Assembly: GCA_021775375.1 (NCBI GenBank)
Contig: JAJFHY010000076.1
Span: 1-45,731 of the forward strand
From: Amylibacter sp.
GTDB taxonomy: Bacteria; Pseudomonadota; Alphaproteobacteria; Rhodobacterales; Rhodobacteraceae
Length of the DNA: 45,731 nt
Reading direction: 5' to 3'
Both the position numbers and the translations under genes were made by a program. Each line of letters begins with the position of its first letter. Position 1 is the stretch's first letter. Below, piece after piece: positions 16,429 through 24,125 of this stretch. The notes beneath the pieces were generated by a model. The model had not been told where the DNA came from and searched no databases. It saw only the letters and a program-made list of their open reading frames with translations.

Positions 16429-17751
16429 TTATTTTCCATAAACATATTCCGGTAGCCAAAGGGCGATCTGCGGGAACATCATGATTAACGACAGTGCGAA
16501 CACCATAATCAATACAAACGGTACGATTGAGCTATATATGTCGCGCAATGTTATTTCCGGCGGTGCCATGGCACGCATCAAAAACAGGTTATAACCAAAG
16601 GGCGGCGTCATATAGGCAATCTGTGTTGTGACTGTATATAGCACACCGTACCAGATCAAATCAAAGCCCAAGGCCCCGACCAATGGTACGTAAAGTGGTG
16701 CGACAATCACCAACATGGCGGTATCGTCCAGAAATGTGCCCATCAAAAGAAATGAAAGCTGCATCAGGATCAGGATCATCCACGGGTCAAGACCCAACTG
16801 TTCGGTGAACAGATAGCGAATAGCGTTCACAGCACCCAAACCGTCAAACACGGCACCAAACCCAAGGGCTGCCAGAATGATCCACATGAACATGCAAGAT
16901 ATAGCCAGCGTTTGGCGCACGGATACTTCCAGCACCGCTTTATTCATCCGCCCCTTCACGATTGCGGCAACAAAAGCGGCCATCGCACCGATAGCGGAAC
17001 TTTCCACCAACGACGTCCAGCCTTTGACGAACGGTACCATCATGGACGCGAAAATGATCAGCGGTAATAGACCTGCCCGCAACAAACGCAGTTTCTCGGA
17101 CAAAGGTACGTTCCGCTCTTCAGGTGGCAATACCGGCCCAAGCGCGGGATTTATTTTACACCGTATTGCAATATAGATGATGAACATACCTGCCATCATC
17201 AGCCCGGGCAGAACACCGGCCAACCACAATTGGCCAACAGGTTGGCGCGCAATCATCGCATAAAGCACCAGAACAACGGAAGGAGGTACAAGGATACCAA
17301 GGGACGATCCCGCTTGGATCACCCCTGTGACCATTTTTTTGTCATAGCCCCGCTTTAACAATTCGGGCAATGCAATGGTTGACCCGATGGCCATACCCGC
17401 CACAGACAAGCCGTTCATCGCCGATATCAGCACCATCAACCCGATTGTACCAATAGCAAGTCCACCATGTATCGGCCCCATCCAGACATGAAACATTTTA
17501 TAGAGATCATCAGCAATTTTACTTTCGGACAGGACGTAACCCATGAAAATAAACATCGGCAGCGTCAAAAGCGGATACCATTTCATCAGCTTCATCGCGG
17601 CCGAGAACGGCATGTCGGAACCACCGATACCCCATAGGCTAACGGCGGCAATCGCACCCACGGCCCCGATGGCAGCAAATACGCGTTGGCCCGTAAACAT
17701 CATCAACATCATTGACGAAAACATCACTATGGCAATCATATTTTGCGACAT
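16429..17751 (-). CDS. TRAP transporter large permease DctM
   Basis: A 440-residue membrane protein with about 12 hydrophobic helices and the DctM features GVIQAGSSLGILVPPSVVLVLYAM and MTPPFGYNLFLMRA. It is the ion-coupled translocation subunit of a TRAP transporter. Its start overlaps the DctQ stop as TAATG. With the flanking DctQ and DctP it forms a complete importer. Confidence 0.9.
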   Translation of the reverse strand: MSQNMIAIVMFSSMMLMMFTGQRVFAAIGAVGAIAAVSLWGIGGSDMPFSAAMKLMKWYPLLTLPMFIFMGYVLSESKIADDLYKMFHVWMGPIHGGLAIGTIGLMVLISAMNGLSVAGMAIGSTIALPELLKRGYDKKMVTGVIQAGSSLGILVPPSVVLVLYAMIARQPVGQLWLAGVLPGLMMAGMFIIYIAIRCKINPALGPVLPPEERNVPLSEKLRLLRAGLLPLIIFASMMVPFVKGWTSLVESSAIGAMAAFVAAIVKGRMNKAVLEVSVRQTLAISCMFMWIILAALGFGAVFDGLGAVNAIRYLFTEQLGLDPWMILILMQLSFLLMGTFLDDTAMLVIVAPLYVPLVGALGFDLIWYGVLYTVTTQIAYMTPPFGYNLFLMRAMAPPEITLRDIYSSIVPFVLIMVFALSLIMMFPQIALWLPEYVYGK

Positions 17752-18350
17752 TACAATGCCACCCCTTTAATTTTAGCGATATCTTTAATCAGTTCCGAAA
17801 TTGCCTGAAGCAGCATCAAGAAAATACCAATGATCATGGTTACTTTAATTGGCCAGAGGTATGGTCGCCACGCGGTCGCACTGCGCTCCAACCGTCCGAT
17901 AACCTCACTCGCGCCATCAAACCCGCCTGTAATAAAGCCCACGAACAAGTTTTTGAAAAACACAAACGGTTCCATATTATACGGCTTGCCAAGCGAAAAC
18001 GCGGTGGAATCGATAGCGCCATATAAAAGCACACCAAGATAAGCCAGTAAAAACAACACGGTAAGGCTGTCTATTTGGGCCTTACGCCGATCCGTCCACT
18101 CGCCGTAAAACAAATCCATCCGTACATTTGCGCCCAGTTGTATGGAATACGGCCCGCCTAAGATATAATAGGCCACCATAGCAAATTGCGCGACTTCCAA
18201 TGTCCAGCGAGATGGTAAAAACGCGACTTTCGATATTGACGACCACAACAGTATCCCGACCATTACGAATATGCCGTACATCATCACGCGACCGATGCGA
18301 TAGTTGGTTGCATCAACAATGCGCACATATTTTCTGGCGAAACCTAGCAC
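17751..18350 (-). CDS. TRAP transporter small permease DctQ
   Basis: A 199-residue protein with four hydrophobic helices, including MMYGIFVMVGILLWSSI and FLLAYLGVLLYGAI, and LGANVRMDLFY, a DctQ hallmark. It supports DctM. The start is GTG (18350), preceded by AGGGG at good spacing, and overlaps the amidohydrolase gene by 7 bases. The long central loop is a little larger than in small DctQ proteins. Confidence 0.85.
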   Translation of the reverse strand: MLGFARKYVRIVDATNYRIGRVMMYGIFVMVGILLWSSISKVAFLPSRWTLEVAQFAMVAYYILGGPYSIQLGANVRMDLFYGEWTDRRKAQIDSLTVLFLLAYLGVLLYGAIDSTAFSLGKPYNMEPFVFFKNLFVGFITGGFDGASEVIGRLERSATAWRPYLWPIKVTMIIGIFLMLLQAISELIKDIAKIKGVAL

Positions 18351-19183
18351 GGCGACCCCTTTGTAGAGATATCTTCGCTTAACTTGGCCAGGCTTACCGA
18401 TAGCAGTTCTGCCAACATCTGTGAGATTTCATCTTGCTGTTCCGGTGTTTCGATCAAATCATTGCAGACCTCGATCATCACATTGATCAAGCCATTTTTT
18501 GTGCCGTGCATTTCCAGTGTATGGGCCACTTCGTCAGCTTTTGAATAAGGCATGTTCAAAGCGTAATTTAAACCCAGACGTGCGCCCGATAGATCGACCA
18601 TAGTCGCCGCCAGTTTCGCATGTGCATCGTGGATCATGCCAACATCCACTTCACGAACACGGTCGTTATATGTGCGGGTAAAGCTGTGGATAGTGACAAG
18701 TATCGGTGGCGTTTTAAAAGATTTAATCGTGTCTGCCACGGTGCGCGTAAACGGTTCATAAACCGTTTCTACACGCTCTATTTGGTCTAGCGTTGTTAGG
18801 GCCTCGTTACCGGGAACAATGATTTGTTCACTGACGGCGCGTATCGCACCTGACGATGTGGGCGGTCTGTTGCAATCGTAAACCAGACGCGAAACAGTGC
18901 TGACAACCAAAGGCGCATCCAGCAGTGCACTTAATCGCTCGGCTACGGCCTGCGCGCCGGGGTCCCAGGCCGCATGGGAAATCTTAGCAGCATCGGTCAT
19001 ACCCAAACCTGCATAACGCTCCGGTATATGGTTACTGGCGTGCTCGCATACCAACAGAACCCTAGACTGCCCTTCCCCGTTGATAACAAGGGCAGAAGAC
19101 AAAGGTTTATCGATCTTGAGGTCGGACGTGGCAGCGTGCGGCAAAATGATTCCTCTTGGTGGATTTTGTAAAATTCTCTTCAC
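18344..19183 (-). CDS. N-formylglutamate amidohydrolase family protein
   Basis: A 279-residue protein matching the N-formylglutamate amidohydrolase family. LLVCEHASNHIPERYAGLG (metal-binding region), SRLVYDCNRPP and VTIHSFTRTYNDR are the main family signatures. The classic enzyme releases formate from N-formylglutamate, but in this operon with a GS-like ligase it may cleave another N-acyl or gamma-glutamyl compound; that is inference. The tracked start is a GTG with weak ribosome site; a TTG at 19144, preceded by AGAGGA, is an alternative. It is the first gene of the operon, divergent from the RpiR regulator, and overlaps dctQ by 7 bases. Confidence 0.83.
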   Translation of the reverse strand: MKRILQNPPRGIILPHAATSDLKIDKPLSSALVINGEGQSRVLLVCEHASNHIPERYAGLGMTDAAKISHAAWDPGAQAVAERLSALLDAPLVVSTVSRLVYDCNRPPTSSGAIRAVSEQIIVPGNEALTTLDQIERVETVYEPFTRTVADTIKSFKTPPILVTIHSFTRTYNDRVREVDVGMIHDAHAKLAATMVDLSGARLGLNYALNMPYSKADEVAHTLEMHGTKNGLINVMIEVCNDLIETPEQQDEISQMLAELLSVSLAKLSEDISTKGSPC

Positions 19184-19245
19184 TTAATGTCCGCCTGTCA
19201 ATAAGATTGTGTAAATTCCTCTTCAATAAACATGCCGCTGGCGAT

Positions 19246-19255
19246 ATGTATACAT
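19246..19255. promoter_or_regulatory. Palindrome ATGTATACAT upstream of rpiR-like gene
   Basis: A perfect 10-bp palindrome between the divergent amidohydrolase and RpiR genes, 13 bases before the regulator start. It is a candidate operator for autoregulation and control of the catabolic operon. Confidence 0.45.
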
Positions 19256-19268
19256 TGTGGAGGATCAA

Positions 19269-20135
19269 ATGGGTTCAGGGACAATTGCAGAACGCTTGCA
19301 GACGAGAGTTGATACACTTACGCGTGCAGAACGACAACTTGCTGATACTATTATGGAAAACTACCCTGTATCGGGATTAGGCTCTATCACGACTGTTGCT
19401 GAAAAAGCTGATGTGTCTACCCCCACGGTTGCCCGTTTAGTACAAAAACTTGGGTTTAAAGGATTCCCGGAATTCCAAAAACAATTGCGTAAAGAACTGG
19501 AAGCAACCATATCCGGCCCGATTGCAAAGCATGATAAATGGGCGGGGGATGCGCCTGACACACATATTCTAAACCAGTTCACCGATGCCGTGATGAAAAA
19601 TATAAAGAAATCTCTGGCGCAAATCGATCCTGTTATTTTTGATGAAAGTTGTAAATTGCTGGCCGACGATAACCGGTCGGTCTATATAGTCGGCGGTCGT
19701 ATCACCCGTGCATTGGCCGATTATTTTTTCCTGCATATGCAAGTAATCCGCCCGAATGTCACTTTAGTTCAATCAATTTCAAACGCATGGCCGCACTATC
19801 TGTTGAATATGAAAAAAGGTGATGTCATCGTAATCTTTGATGTACGGCGCTATGAAAATGGCACGCTTATGCTAGCCGAACTTGCTGCAAAAAAAGGTGT
19901 AGAGATTATATTGCTGACTGATCAGTGGATTTCACCAATCAGCAAGTTTACCGATTTGGTTTTCGGGTCCAGGATCGTAGTGCCTTCGGCATGGGACTCT
20001 TCTGTAACAAGCCTGCTGCTGTTGGAAACGATACTGGCCGAGGTTCAGGGCATTATTTGGCCCCAAACCCGTCGGCGTATGCAAGAACTTGAAGATATGT
20101 TCGATGAAACCAAGCTTTTTAGAAAATTCACATAA
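19269..20135 (+). CDS. RpiR/MurR family transcriptional regulator (HTH-SIS)
   Basis: A 288-residue regulator. Residues about 1-80 form the RpiR helix-turn-helix (VAEKADVSTPTVARLVQKLGFKGFPEFQKQL), and about 125-265 a SIS domain (SVYIVGGRITRALADYF, GDVIVIFDVRRYENGT) that usually binds a phosphosugar or other small ligand. ATG 19269 with GGAGG at 19259-19263 is chosen over the GTG at 19257. It is divergent from the amidohydrolase-TRAP-ligase operon and is probably its local regulator. The ligand is unknown and need not be a sugar. Confidence 0.87.
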   Translation: MGSGTIAERLQTRVDTLTRAERQLADTIMENYPVSGLGSITTVAEKADVSTPTVARLVQKLGFKGFPEFQKQLRKELEATISGPIAKHDKWAGDAPDTHILNQFTDAVMKNIKKSLAQIDPVIFDESCKLLADDNRSVYIVGGRITRALADYFFLHMQVIRPNVTLVQSISNAWPHYLLNMKKGDVIVIFDVRRYENGTLMLAELAAKKGVEIILLTDQWISPISKFTDLVFGSRIVVPSAWDSSVTSLLLLETILAEVQGIIWPQTRRRMQELEDMFDETKLFRKFT

Positions 20136-20193
20136 AACCCGAAATCTTGCATAACCGTGCCTGACATACCTGCCAAGCCCACGTATATTCATA

Positions 20194-20466
20194 TTAATGG
20201 ACAGTGGCATCCACATTAATTTTTATTGGTAAACGCGCCTTTCCCAAAAACTGCCGAGAATTGCTACGATGATTTTTAAGCCAGAGACCCATTTCATTGC
20301 TTTCCAATGTGACAACACCGTCTTTGGCATAACTTGAAAAATAAGCACAAAGAGTTTGCGCCATATCTTCAGTCAGCTCGATATCGTGGCACTCCATTTT
20401 TCGTGGCATATTTTTTCCCATTGATACTTCCCTTAATCGTAAAGCAGTTTGTTTATTATCCGACAT
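20194..20466 (-). CDS. Small hypothetical protein
   Basis: A 90-residue protein that I do not recognise. It is mixed charged, without signal peptide or membrane helix. Two starts are possible: ATG 20466 (GGGG upstream) or ATG 20421 (MGKNMPRKM..., AAGGGAAG upstream), giving 75 residues. The body (DIELTEDMAQTLCAYFSSY, then VTLESNEMGLWLKNH) looks like a compact folded domain rather than random translation. It converges on the rpiR gene. Its function is unknown. Confidence 0.55.
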   Translation of the reverse strand: MSDNKQTALRLREVSMGKNMPRKMECHDIELTEDMAQTLCAYFSSYAKDGVVTLESNEMGLWLKNHRSNSRQFLGKARLPIKINVDATVH

Positions 20467-20909
20467 TCGCTACCCCATTCACCCTGACCAAATATTAACT
20501 TAATCCTATTTAGATCACCAAAAAATGGCGTTATCATGTTGATTTCGGCAAGTTGTTAACATAAGTGCGTAAAATTTTATTAAGTATAAACAATATCTTA
20601 TAAGTTATTTATTGGTAACATCACGGATTCTGCACAAAACAATCATTATTTGGTCACTTTACGGTTTCGAAATAATACAGAAATTTTATATATCCTGTTT
20701 CGTCTGTGAAAAATGATCATTTATTCTACAGGAGCATTATTTATACGGTCCAGGATGACAGATTTTAAAGTACCTGTTGACCTATGGTGCCCATTCGCGG
20801 ATTTAAAGCCGGAAAGTAATATCTTGATAAGTATGAATATTGGCGAGTATATTATTTACGGGGGGTATTTAATGAGAATTTATAGAAATGTATTTAATAG
20901 TGGGGCCTA
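20467..20909. promoter_or_regulatory. AT-rich spacer before the glycerophosphodiesterase gene
   Basis: Strongly AT-rich 443-base stretch that must hold the promoters of the small minus-strand gene and of the plus-strand phosphodiesterase gene. It includes a short ORF (listed separately) that abuts the next gene. No clear -35/-10 pair or operator was fixed by eye. Confidence 0.4.
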
Positions 20910-20910
20910 A
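20713..20910 (+). CDS. Possible 65-codon leader ORF coupled to the phosphodiesterase gene
   Basis: The ORF ends in TAATG, its stop overlapping the start of the next gene, which is the pattern of translational coupling seen elsewhere in this window. A shorter version could start at ATG 20755. The translation resembles no family I know and the ribosome sites are weak, so it may be chance. Confidence 0.2.
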   Translation: MIIYSTGALFIRSRMTDFKVPVDLWCPFADLKPESNILISMNIGEYIIYGGYLMRIYRNVFNSGA

Positions 20911-22733
20911 TGCGAAGCCTTATTGAAACTATATGGCGCTTGCGCAATCCATTATTAGCCGCACATATCATTGTCACAGTGATTTCTGTCGCGGTTGTTT
21001 TGCCGCTTGCACAATTCACGATGTATTCTGCGGTAAAACTTTCCGGTACGCAGGCTTTGACCGATCAGGATATTGCGCGCTTTTTGTTTTCACCTATCGG
21101 TCTTATTGGATTGTTATTGGTGAGCAGCGTTTTGATTGTCGCGGCGGTTCTGGAACTTTCAGTTATGCTGTGGATGATACACGCCGACGCGAAAGGTCAT
21201 CGCACCACCCTTGTTTCTACGCTATCCGCAATTACCATGCGCCTGCCCCGACTAATGGGCTATGCTGCACGGCTTATTTTACGTCTGTTTGTTGTCATCT
21301 TGCCTTTTGCCGCGTTAATTGGCTTGGTCGCGTGGATGTTTTTAACCGAATTCGATATTAATTATTACCTGACATTTCACCCGCCGGAATTTATCCGCGC
21401 CATTGTAATAATTGTACCAATCGCGGTCTGCCTATTTTGTGTATTGCTCTATCTTTTCGTCGGCTGGGCTTTGGCATTTCAGTTAACACTTTTCACCGAT
21501 ACCCCGCTATCAAACGTATTTGCGCAAAGTGTCGCCCATTCACAAGGACTGCGGAAGTATATATTGGGACGGCTCGTTATTTGGGGCGTTTTATCTATAT
21601 TCATTACAATATTCGTCTCAGTCATGTTGCGATGGCTTATAGAAGTTGTCATGCCTGATATTACAGCATCGTTACCGATTATCGCGATTGTTGGAACGGT
21701 CCTGATGTTGATCTGGTCTGCAACATTTATACTTATCGCGGCATTTAACACAGGTACATTGGCCATGACGCTGTCACAAATAGCACAGCGGGCTGATACC
21801 CATTTTCCCGACAGGTTATCCAAGACAACACCGGATAAGTTTCAGTGGCTCGGCTATATTCTGATTGCTTTCGTATTGGCATCAACCGGTGGGTCCGCAG
21901 TTGCCTTATATCAAGGGGCCGGAACGCCTGATCATGTCGCAGTCATTGCCCACCGCGGTGCTGCAGGTATCCGCCCGGAGAATACGATGGCCGCAATGGA
22001 AGCAGCTATTAAAGACGGTGCTGACTGGTTGGAAATTGATGTTCAGGAAACCGCAGAAGGCGAAGTCATTGTCATACATGACAGTGATTTTATGAAAATC
22101 GCCGGAAACCCCTTAAAGGTTTGGGATGCTACTGCTGAAAAACTTGCCGATATTGACATTGGCAGCTGGTTTGATCCTGCATACAGCAATGAAAGAACCC
22201 CGACCCTGCGACAAGTTCTTATGGCAGCACACGGGCGCTCAAATGTACTGGTTGAGTTGAAATACTATGGTCATGACGTTGATCTTGCCGGTCGTGTTGC
22301 AGCGATAGTGGAACAGACAGACATGGTTGCCAACACTGCGTTCATGTCGCTTAACCGCGACCAGATGGTCCGTATGAAAGCGGTCCGGCCTGATTGGCGT
22401 GTCGGGTTGCTTGCCGCAACATCCATCGGTGATCTAAGTAAAGTTGAGGCTGATTTTCTTGCGGTCAATGCATCAAGTGCCAGCACCGGTTTTATTACCC
22501 GGGCACGTAAAGCGGGTAAGGATGTTTATGTCTGGACAGTTGATGATCCACTGACAATGTCCCGCATGATGTCGCGCGGGGCTGTGGGCCTTATAACCAA
22601 TGAGCCGGCTATGGCAGTCCATACAATCACGGTACGGCGTGACACACCTTTAATCGTGCGTATTATGCTTGAAGCAGCAGATATGATTGGTCTTGATGTA
22701 GAACGTAAAAGATACAGAGATAACTCCCCTTAA
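20910..22733 (+). CDS. Membrane-anchored glycerophosphodiester phosphodiesterase
   Basis: A 607-residue protein in two parts. Residues 1 to about 335 are a membrane domain with about eight hydrophobic helices, like the GPDPase membrane domain. Residues from about 343 are a GDPD catalytic domain with IAHRGAAGIRPENT (catalytic His-Arg and Glu), LEIDVQ and VIHDSDF (second catalytic His and metal ligands), ending near LITNEPAMAV. It would cleave glycerophosphodiesters to glycerol-3-phosphate and an alcohol at the membrane. The start overlaps a short upstream ORF as TAATG and has GGGG just before it. Downstream lie HdeD-like and phospholipase-like genes, suggesting phospholipid turnover. Confidence 0.87.
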   Translation: MRSLIETIWRLRNPLLAAHIIVTVISVAVVLPLAQFTMYSAVKLSGTQALTDQDIARFLFSPIGLIGLLLVSSVLIVAAVLELSVMLWMIHADAKGHRTTLVSTLSAITMRLPRLMGYAARLILRLFVVILPFAALIGLVAWMFLTEFDINYYLTFHPPEFIRAIVIIVPIAVCLFCVLLYLFVGWALAFQLTLFTDTPLSNVFAQSVAHSQGLRKYILGRLVIWGVLSIFITIFVSVMLRWLIEVVMPDITASLPIIAIVGTVLMLIWSATFILIAAFNTGTLAMTLSQIAQRADTHFPDRLSKTTPDKFQWLGYILIAFVLASTGGSAVALYQGAGTPDHVAVIAHRGAAGIRPENTMAAMEAAIKDGADWLEIDVQETAEGEVIVIHDSDFMKIAGNPLKVWDATAEKLADIDIGSWFDPAYSNERTPTLRQVLMAAHGRSNVLVELKYYGHDVDLAGRVAAIVEQTDMVANTAFMSLNRDQMVRMKAVRPDWRVGLLAATSIGDLSKVEADFLAVNASSASTGFITRARKAGKDVYVWTVDDPLTMSRMMSRGAVGLITNEPAMAVHTITVRRDTPLIVRIMLEAADMIGLDVERKRYRDNSP

Positions 22734-22794
22734 TAATACCTAAAGAAAATATACAATGAAGGAACTATACTAAAACAGAAAATAGGAGCTCAAA

Positions 22795-23313
22795 ATGAAA
22801 AACTGGTTATTATGGTTAATCGTAGGCATTATTTCTATCATTGGCGGGTTTATGGCATTAGCAAATCCGTTAGCAGCCTCGATAACAGCCGAGCGGCTGG
22901 CTGCATGGACATTTATAATTGTAGGCTGCCTGCAGGTGTTCACTGCATTTCGCACTGAAAGATTTGGTGCAAAATTATGGGCAGCCCTTGGTGGTGCTGC
23001 GGGATTATTTGTAGGAATATCCCTGTTCAACAATCCTATGGCAGGCGTTATTACACTAACAATGATTGTCGGCCTGCTATTTTTCATTGCCGGGATCACC
23101 AAGATACTTATGTCATTCGCATTACGCGGATCGCCATTTTTCATGCCGGTTATGGTGTCGGGGGCTCTTTCTTTGCTGCTGGGTTTCATGATCCTGTCAA
23201 ACTTTCCCGGTTCTGCAGCCGTCAGCCTTGGGCTTTTGCTTGCGGTCGAGTTGATCTCTAACGGTGTTGCACTGATCGCACTTTCCCTGCAGCGAAAGCC
23301 CATACAGAACTAA
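22795..23313 (+). CDS. HdeD family (DUF308) membrane protein
   Basis: A 172-residue protein with six predicted membrane helices and repeated motifs such as GIISIIGGFMALANPLAA and GLLFFIAGITKILM, typical of the HdeD/DUF308 family. In enteric bacteria HdeD is linked to acid stress; the molecular role is unknown. The ribosome site AGGAG precedes the ATG. It probably shares a transcript with the phosphodiesterase gene 61 bases upstream. Confidence 0.82.
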   Translation: MKNWLLWLIVGIISIIGGFMALANPLAASITAERLAAWTFIIVGCLQVFTAFRTERFGAKLWAALGGAAGLFVGISLFNNPMAGVITLTMIVGLLFFIAGITKILMSFALRGSPFFMPVMVSGALSLLLGFMILSNFPGSAAVSLGLLLAVELISNGVALIALSLQRKPIQN

Positions 23314-23420
23314 AGGCATATACGAGAGAATTGTTGTTCAAGTCGACTGTATCCATATATGAAGGTACATTGGCTAACGACATGCCTTCAAATAACAATA
23401 AGGACGAGTGTGCCAATCCA

Positions 23421-23972
23421 ATGCGCCGCAATGTTATAATATTTACAACAATGGCGGTAATCGCCATGGCAGCTTTGTTCGCTTTTCTTCTAATTGGACG
23501 CAGCAAATCCGGTGGAAATGAAATTGAGCGCCAGACAGAGATTTGGGCGCATCAGCGCTTGATGGCCACACGCATCAATGCAAAGGCTGTGCCCTTTACA
23601 ACAGACGGTTGCAGCGGTGGCATGTCAGCCATATGGAAAGACGCGAGTGATATGTTCCCCGCGCTGCGTGCCAGCATAGGCGACACGCCGCCTTGGGAAA
23701 ACTGCTGTGTCATTCACGACAAAGCCTACTTCGATGCATCCGGTGCAACCGGTGCCAAACAAAGTTTCAATGCACGCATTTTGGCAGACCAGAACCTAAG
23801 CAAATGCGTGGCGAATTTCGGTACGCACGAAACAAAGCCGGTCATGCATCAATATCAACTACTTGCCGATATGATGTATTCGGCTGTGCGATTGGGTGGC
23901 GCACCCTGCTCCGGCTTGCCTTGGCGTTGGGGATACGGCCTGCCAAATTGCTATATCGGGTATTCTCAATAG
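23421..23972 (+). CDS. Signal-anchored protein with phospholipase-A2-like motifs
   Basis: From ATG 23421 the 183-residue protein starts with a signal anchor (RRNVIIFTTMAVIAMAALFAFLL). It then carries TTDGCSGGM (about 60-68) and ENCCVIHDKAYF (about 93-104). DGCS and the Cys-x-x-His-Asp-x-x-Tyr block match the calcium loop and catalytic His-Asp of secreted and bacterial phospholipase A2. Six further-spaced cysteines could form disulfides. It may hydrolyse phospholipids in the periplasm. The start is uncertain: the frame opens at TTG 23331 and another ATG lies at 23382. It follows the HdeD-like gene and a glycerophosphodiesterase gene, which fits lipid turnover. The family call is by motif only. 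Confidence 0.65.
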   Translation: MRRNVIIFTTMAVIAMAALFAFLLIGRSKSGGNEIERQTEIWAHQRLMATRINAKAVPFTTDGCSGGMSAIWKDASDMFPALRASIGDTPPWENCCVIHDKAYFDASGATGAKQSFNARILADQNLSKCVANFGTHETKPVMHQYQLLADMMYSAVRLGGAPCSGLPWRWGYGLPNCYIGYSQ

Positions 23973-24125
23973 TAAGGGTAAAACATAAAACGCATTGCGC
24001 TTTATAGGCACACGAAACAAGCGTCAGACCATCCGGTTACATTTACCGAGATGCTCAGTTCCCTGACGTAATTTTGACCACACAATCCTATATATGATAG
24101 CCAGCAGATCACAGCGGGAGTCGTT

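Noticed and set aside
22770-23303. 177-codon minus-strand ORF opposite the HdeD-like gene
   Set aside because: Its residues are rich in Asn, Pro and Ile as expected for the reverse of a membrane-protein gene; the plus-strand frame has a good ribosome site and six helices.
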